Below are positions 6,392-7,895 of a DNA stretch of 7,895 bases, in pieces. How positions within the stretch are numbered: position 1 is the stretch's first letter; each line of letters starts with the position of its first letter. The notes under the pieces are model-generated. The model did no database searches, had not been told where the DNA came from, and worked only from the letters and a program-made list of their open reading frames with translations. The translations under genes were made by a program, and so were the position numbers. The stretch is from Sulfuricurvum sp. (GTDB taxonomy: Bacteria > Campylobacterota > Campylobacteria > Campylobacterales > Sulfurimonadaceae), in the NCBI GenBank assembly GCA_024635855.1, contig JAGXHZ010000027.1, positions 1-7,895 on the forward strand. The letters are read 5' to 3'.

Positions 6392-7147
6392 GTGGACAGA
6401 AGAACGTTTTTAACACTAAGTGCACTGACCGCTTCGAGTCCCCTCTTTGGAATAAGGGAAGAGATAGATTTGGCCGAAAAAAGAAGAGGTGCCAATAGTC
6501 TTGTTACTTCGCTTTTAAAAAAACTTATTATTGTGCAAAATCAAGTCGGCTATGTTCAGTTTAACATTTTAAGTTTTGATGATTTATTGAAAACAGCAGC
6601 ACAGTGTAAAAAACCGCTTCAGCCTGAAGAAATTGATTATATTGAATCGATCTTTTATGGTGATCCGCGAAAATATGGTTTTTATGGGGAGAGAACCGTT
6701 CCTGAACTTACCGTAGTGACACCTAAAAAAGATGTTATTTATATGGATAAAACAGGACATTTTCTGATGAAGGGTGCAGCCAGTGAAAAATTTGCCCAAA
6801 TTAAACGTCTGATTGGTCCCGATCTTGTTCTCACATCAGGGGTGCGTGCTCCGGTTAAACAGCTTTATCTTTTTTTGAAAAAAATGGAGTATGCGGGCGG
6901 TGATTTACGCCTCACTTCTAACTCCATAGCTCCTCCCGGCTTTACATTCCACAGTGTCGGTGATTTTGATATTGGTAAAGCGGGATACGGACATTTTAAT
7001 TTTACCGATAAATTCCAAGAAACGGATGTTTTCAAAAAGCTTTATGACGGCGGATACATATCCATTCGTTACACATCCAATAATCCATACGGTGTTCGAT
7101 TTGAACCGTGGCATATCAAGGTCACAGGCGGTTTTGAGACGGCTTAA
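6392..7147 (+). CDS. VanY-like M15 family metallopeptidase with a twin-arginine-like N-terminus
   Basis: A 251-residue protein whose C-terminal half matches zinc LAS-type (M15) peptidases, relatives of D-alanyl-D-alanine carboxypeptidases that trim peptidoglycan peptides. The substrate is not proven here. Seen in order are TSGVRAPVKQ (148-157), APPGFTFHSVGDFDIG (180-195), with H187 and D193 as likely zinc ligands, and GVRFEPWH (234-241), with E238 as probable catalytic base and H241 as third ligand. H187 and D193 are six apart, one fewer than in the classical SxHxxGxAxD pattern. The N-terminus, DRRTFLTLSALTASSPLFG, has the RRxFL core and hydrophobic stretch of a Tat signal, which suggests export to the periplasm. 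The GTG start at 6392 is chosen because GAAGGA (6377-6382) precedes it by nine bases, it places the twin arginines at residues 3-4, and no in-frame ATG lies nearby. nspC follows after 46 bases. Confidence 0.8.
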   Translation: MDRRTFLTLSALTASSPLFGIREEIDLAEKRRGANSLVTSLLKKLIIVQNQVGYVQFNILSFDDLLKTAAQCKKPLQPEEIDYIESIFYGDPRKYGFYGERTVPELTVVTPKKDVIYMDKTGHFLMKGAASEKFAQIKRLIGPDLVLTSGVRAPVKQLYLFLKKMEYAGGDLRLTSNSIAPPGFTFHSVGDFDIGKAGYGHFNFTDKFQETDVFKKLYDGGYISIRYTSNNPYGVRFEPWHIKVTGGFETA

Positions 7148-7155
7148 TACCCTTT

Positions 7156-7166
7156 TATGATACAAT
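7156..7166 (+). promoter_or_regulatory. Probable -10 region for nspC
   Basis: TATGATACAAT contains two overlapping -10-like hexamers (TATGAT and TACAAT) just after the peptidase stop, giving a leader of roughly 20-30 bases. No -35 is visible, so read-through from the peptidase promoter is also possible. AAGGA at 7182-7186, seven bases before the ATG, is the ribosome binding site. Confidence 0.45.
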
Positions 7167-7193
7167 GACGCCATTAAAATTAAGGATTTTTGG

Positions 7194-7895
7194 ATGTCTG
7201 GTATCGATTTGACTCAACTGCCTCATACCCCTATGTACATTTGCGAAGAAGCTCTTTTAGAAAAAAATTTAGACCTTTTAGGACGTGTTCAGCGTGAATC
7301 GGGAGCCAAAGTTATCCTTGCTCTCAAAGGGTTTGCAATGTGGTCAACTTTTCCGCTTGTGTCGCAATATCTCCAAGGATGTACCGCCAGCGGATTGCAT
7401 GAAGCCAAGCTTGCACGCGAGAAGATGAATAAAGAGGTGCATACCTATTCACCTGCATTCAAAGACGATGAAATCGATGAAATAGCGCGTATTTCCGATG
7501 ATATTGTGTTTAACTCTCCTGCTCAGTTTCACCGTTATTATGAGCGTGTCAAGACTATCAATCCTACTATCTCTGTTTCTTTGCGTGTCAATCCTGAATA
7601 TTCCTCTTCTCCCGTGGATTTGTATAACCCTTGCGGTCTTTACAGCCGTTTGGGAACGACAATAGCCAACTTTGACCCTGCCATTGTTTCGAAGCTCGAT
7701 GGGCTCAATTTTCATGCATTGTGCGAACAAAATGTCGATGCTCTCGAAGGGGTACTTGAAGCGTTTGAAGCAAAATTCGGTGATTACATCGACACAATGA
7801 AGTACATCAATTTCGGAGGAGGACACCATATCACCCGTGTTGATTATGATGTTGATCGTCTTATCGAAGTGATTCGTGCGTTTAAAGCTCGTCAT
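7194..7895 (+). CDS. nspC: Carboxynorspermidine decarboxylase NspC, 3' partial
   Basis: PLP-dependent fold-type III (alanine racemase-like) decarboxylase that converts carboxyspermidine or carboxynorspermidine to spermidine or norspermidine, acting directly after the dehydrogenase encoded at 2947. The first 234 codons are present and the frame runs off the right edge; the family is about 380 residues, so roughly the last 40 percent is missing, including the C-terminal beta domain. K45 in LALKGFAMWS (42-51) is the Schiff-base lysine. TASGLHEAKLA (64-74), SLRVNPEY (129-136), NPCGLYSRLG (145-154), NFHALCEQ (172-179) and the phosphate-binding INFGGGHH (205-212) are all characteristic of NspC and separate it from diaminopimelate decarboxylase. 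The start has an AAGGA site seven bases upstream. It lies 46 bases behind the peptidase gene on the same strand, with its own -10-like sequence between. Confidence 0.94.
   Translation, partial: MSGIDLTQLPHTPMYICEEALLEKNLDLLGRVQRESGAKVILALKGFAMWSTFPLVSQYLQGCTASGLHEAKLAREKMNKEVHTYSPAFKDDEIDEIARISDDIVFNSPAQFHRYYERVKTINPTISVSLRVNPEYSSSPVDLYNPCGLYSRLGTTIANFDPAIVSKLDGLNFHALCEQNVDALEGVLEAFEAKFGDYIDTMKYINFGGGHHITRVDYDVDRLIEVIRAFKARH

Noticed and set aside
6385..6392. ATG at 6385 as an alternative start for the peptidase gene.
   Set aside because: It is in a different frame from the peptidase and sits only two bases after the AAGGA site; the GTG at 6392 is in frame and properly spaced.
6372..6413. 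A 13-codon ATG frame upstream of and overlapping the peptidase GTG, considered as a leader peptide.
   Set aside because: It has no ribosome binding site of its own, no codon run suggesting attenuation and no terminator-like hairpin after it.
7449..7895. Open reading frame of 148 codons on the minus strand at the right edge.
   Set aside because: It is antisense to nspC, whose plus-strand frame carries all NspC motifs. The minus-strand protein has no recognisable motif.
1..7895. Search for mobile elements, CRISPR repeats, tRNA genes or a phage-defence cluster.
   Set aside because: No transposase or integrase motifs, no regularly spaced direct repeats, no cloverleaf-like segment and no terminal inverted repeats were seen; the genes read as core chromosomal functions.

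Overview
The window looks like ordinary chromosome from a member of the Campylobacterota (epsilonproteobacteria; a Sulfurimonas/Sulfuricurvum-like lineage is my best guess). This is an inference from the carboxyspermidine-type polyamine genes, the overall protein style, moderately AT-rich DNA and promoters with a clear -10 hexamer but little visible -35. There are nine protein genes, two of them cut by the window edges, packed with short gaps. I see no tRNA, rRNA, CRISPR array, insertion sequence or phage gene, and no gene-free stretch longer than about 190 bases.

Layout. A Y-family translesion DNA polymerase (+), missing its N-terminus at the left edge, runs to 1165 and converges on a membrane-anchored calcineurin-type metallophosphoesterase (-, 1178-2287). 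Upstream of that, on the same strand, is a Nudix hydrolase (-, 2367-2783). A divergent promoter region of about 160 bases follows, then a carboxynorspermidine/carboxyspermidine dehydrogenase (+, 2947-4131). It converges on a leftward cluster read in the order HDOD protein (6200-5589), AMMECR1-family amrA (5567-5019) and MEMO-family amrB (5017-4217). amrA and amrB are one base apart, and each has a strong AGGAGG ribosome binding site. A second divergent region (6201-6391) separates this cluster from a rightward pair: a VanY-like M15 metallopeptidase with a twin-arginine-like N-terminus (6392-7147) and nspC, the carboxynorspermidine decarboxylase (7194 to the right edge, truncated).

How the genes work together. 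The dehydrogenase and NspC are consecutive enzymes of the aspartate-semialdehyde-dependent route to spermidine. They share a strand but lie about 3 kb apart, separated by the oppositely oriented HDOD-amrA-amrB cluster and the peptidase gene. AmrA and AmrB are two of the three parts of the AmmeMemoRadiSam system, whose chemistry is, to my knowledge, still undefined. The radical SAM partner (amrS) is not in this window. The polymerase, phosphoesterase and Nudix genes look like unlinked housekeeping or stress functions.

I found no convincing wholly new system. The points most worth a second look are the AmrA-AmrB pair without its radical SAM partner but linked to an HDOD module without EAL, an insertion and an Arg-to-Lys change in the fingers of the Y-family polymerase, and the shortened zinc-ligand spacing in the M15 peptidase.
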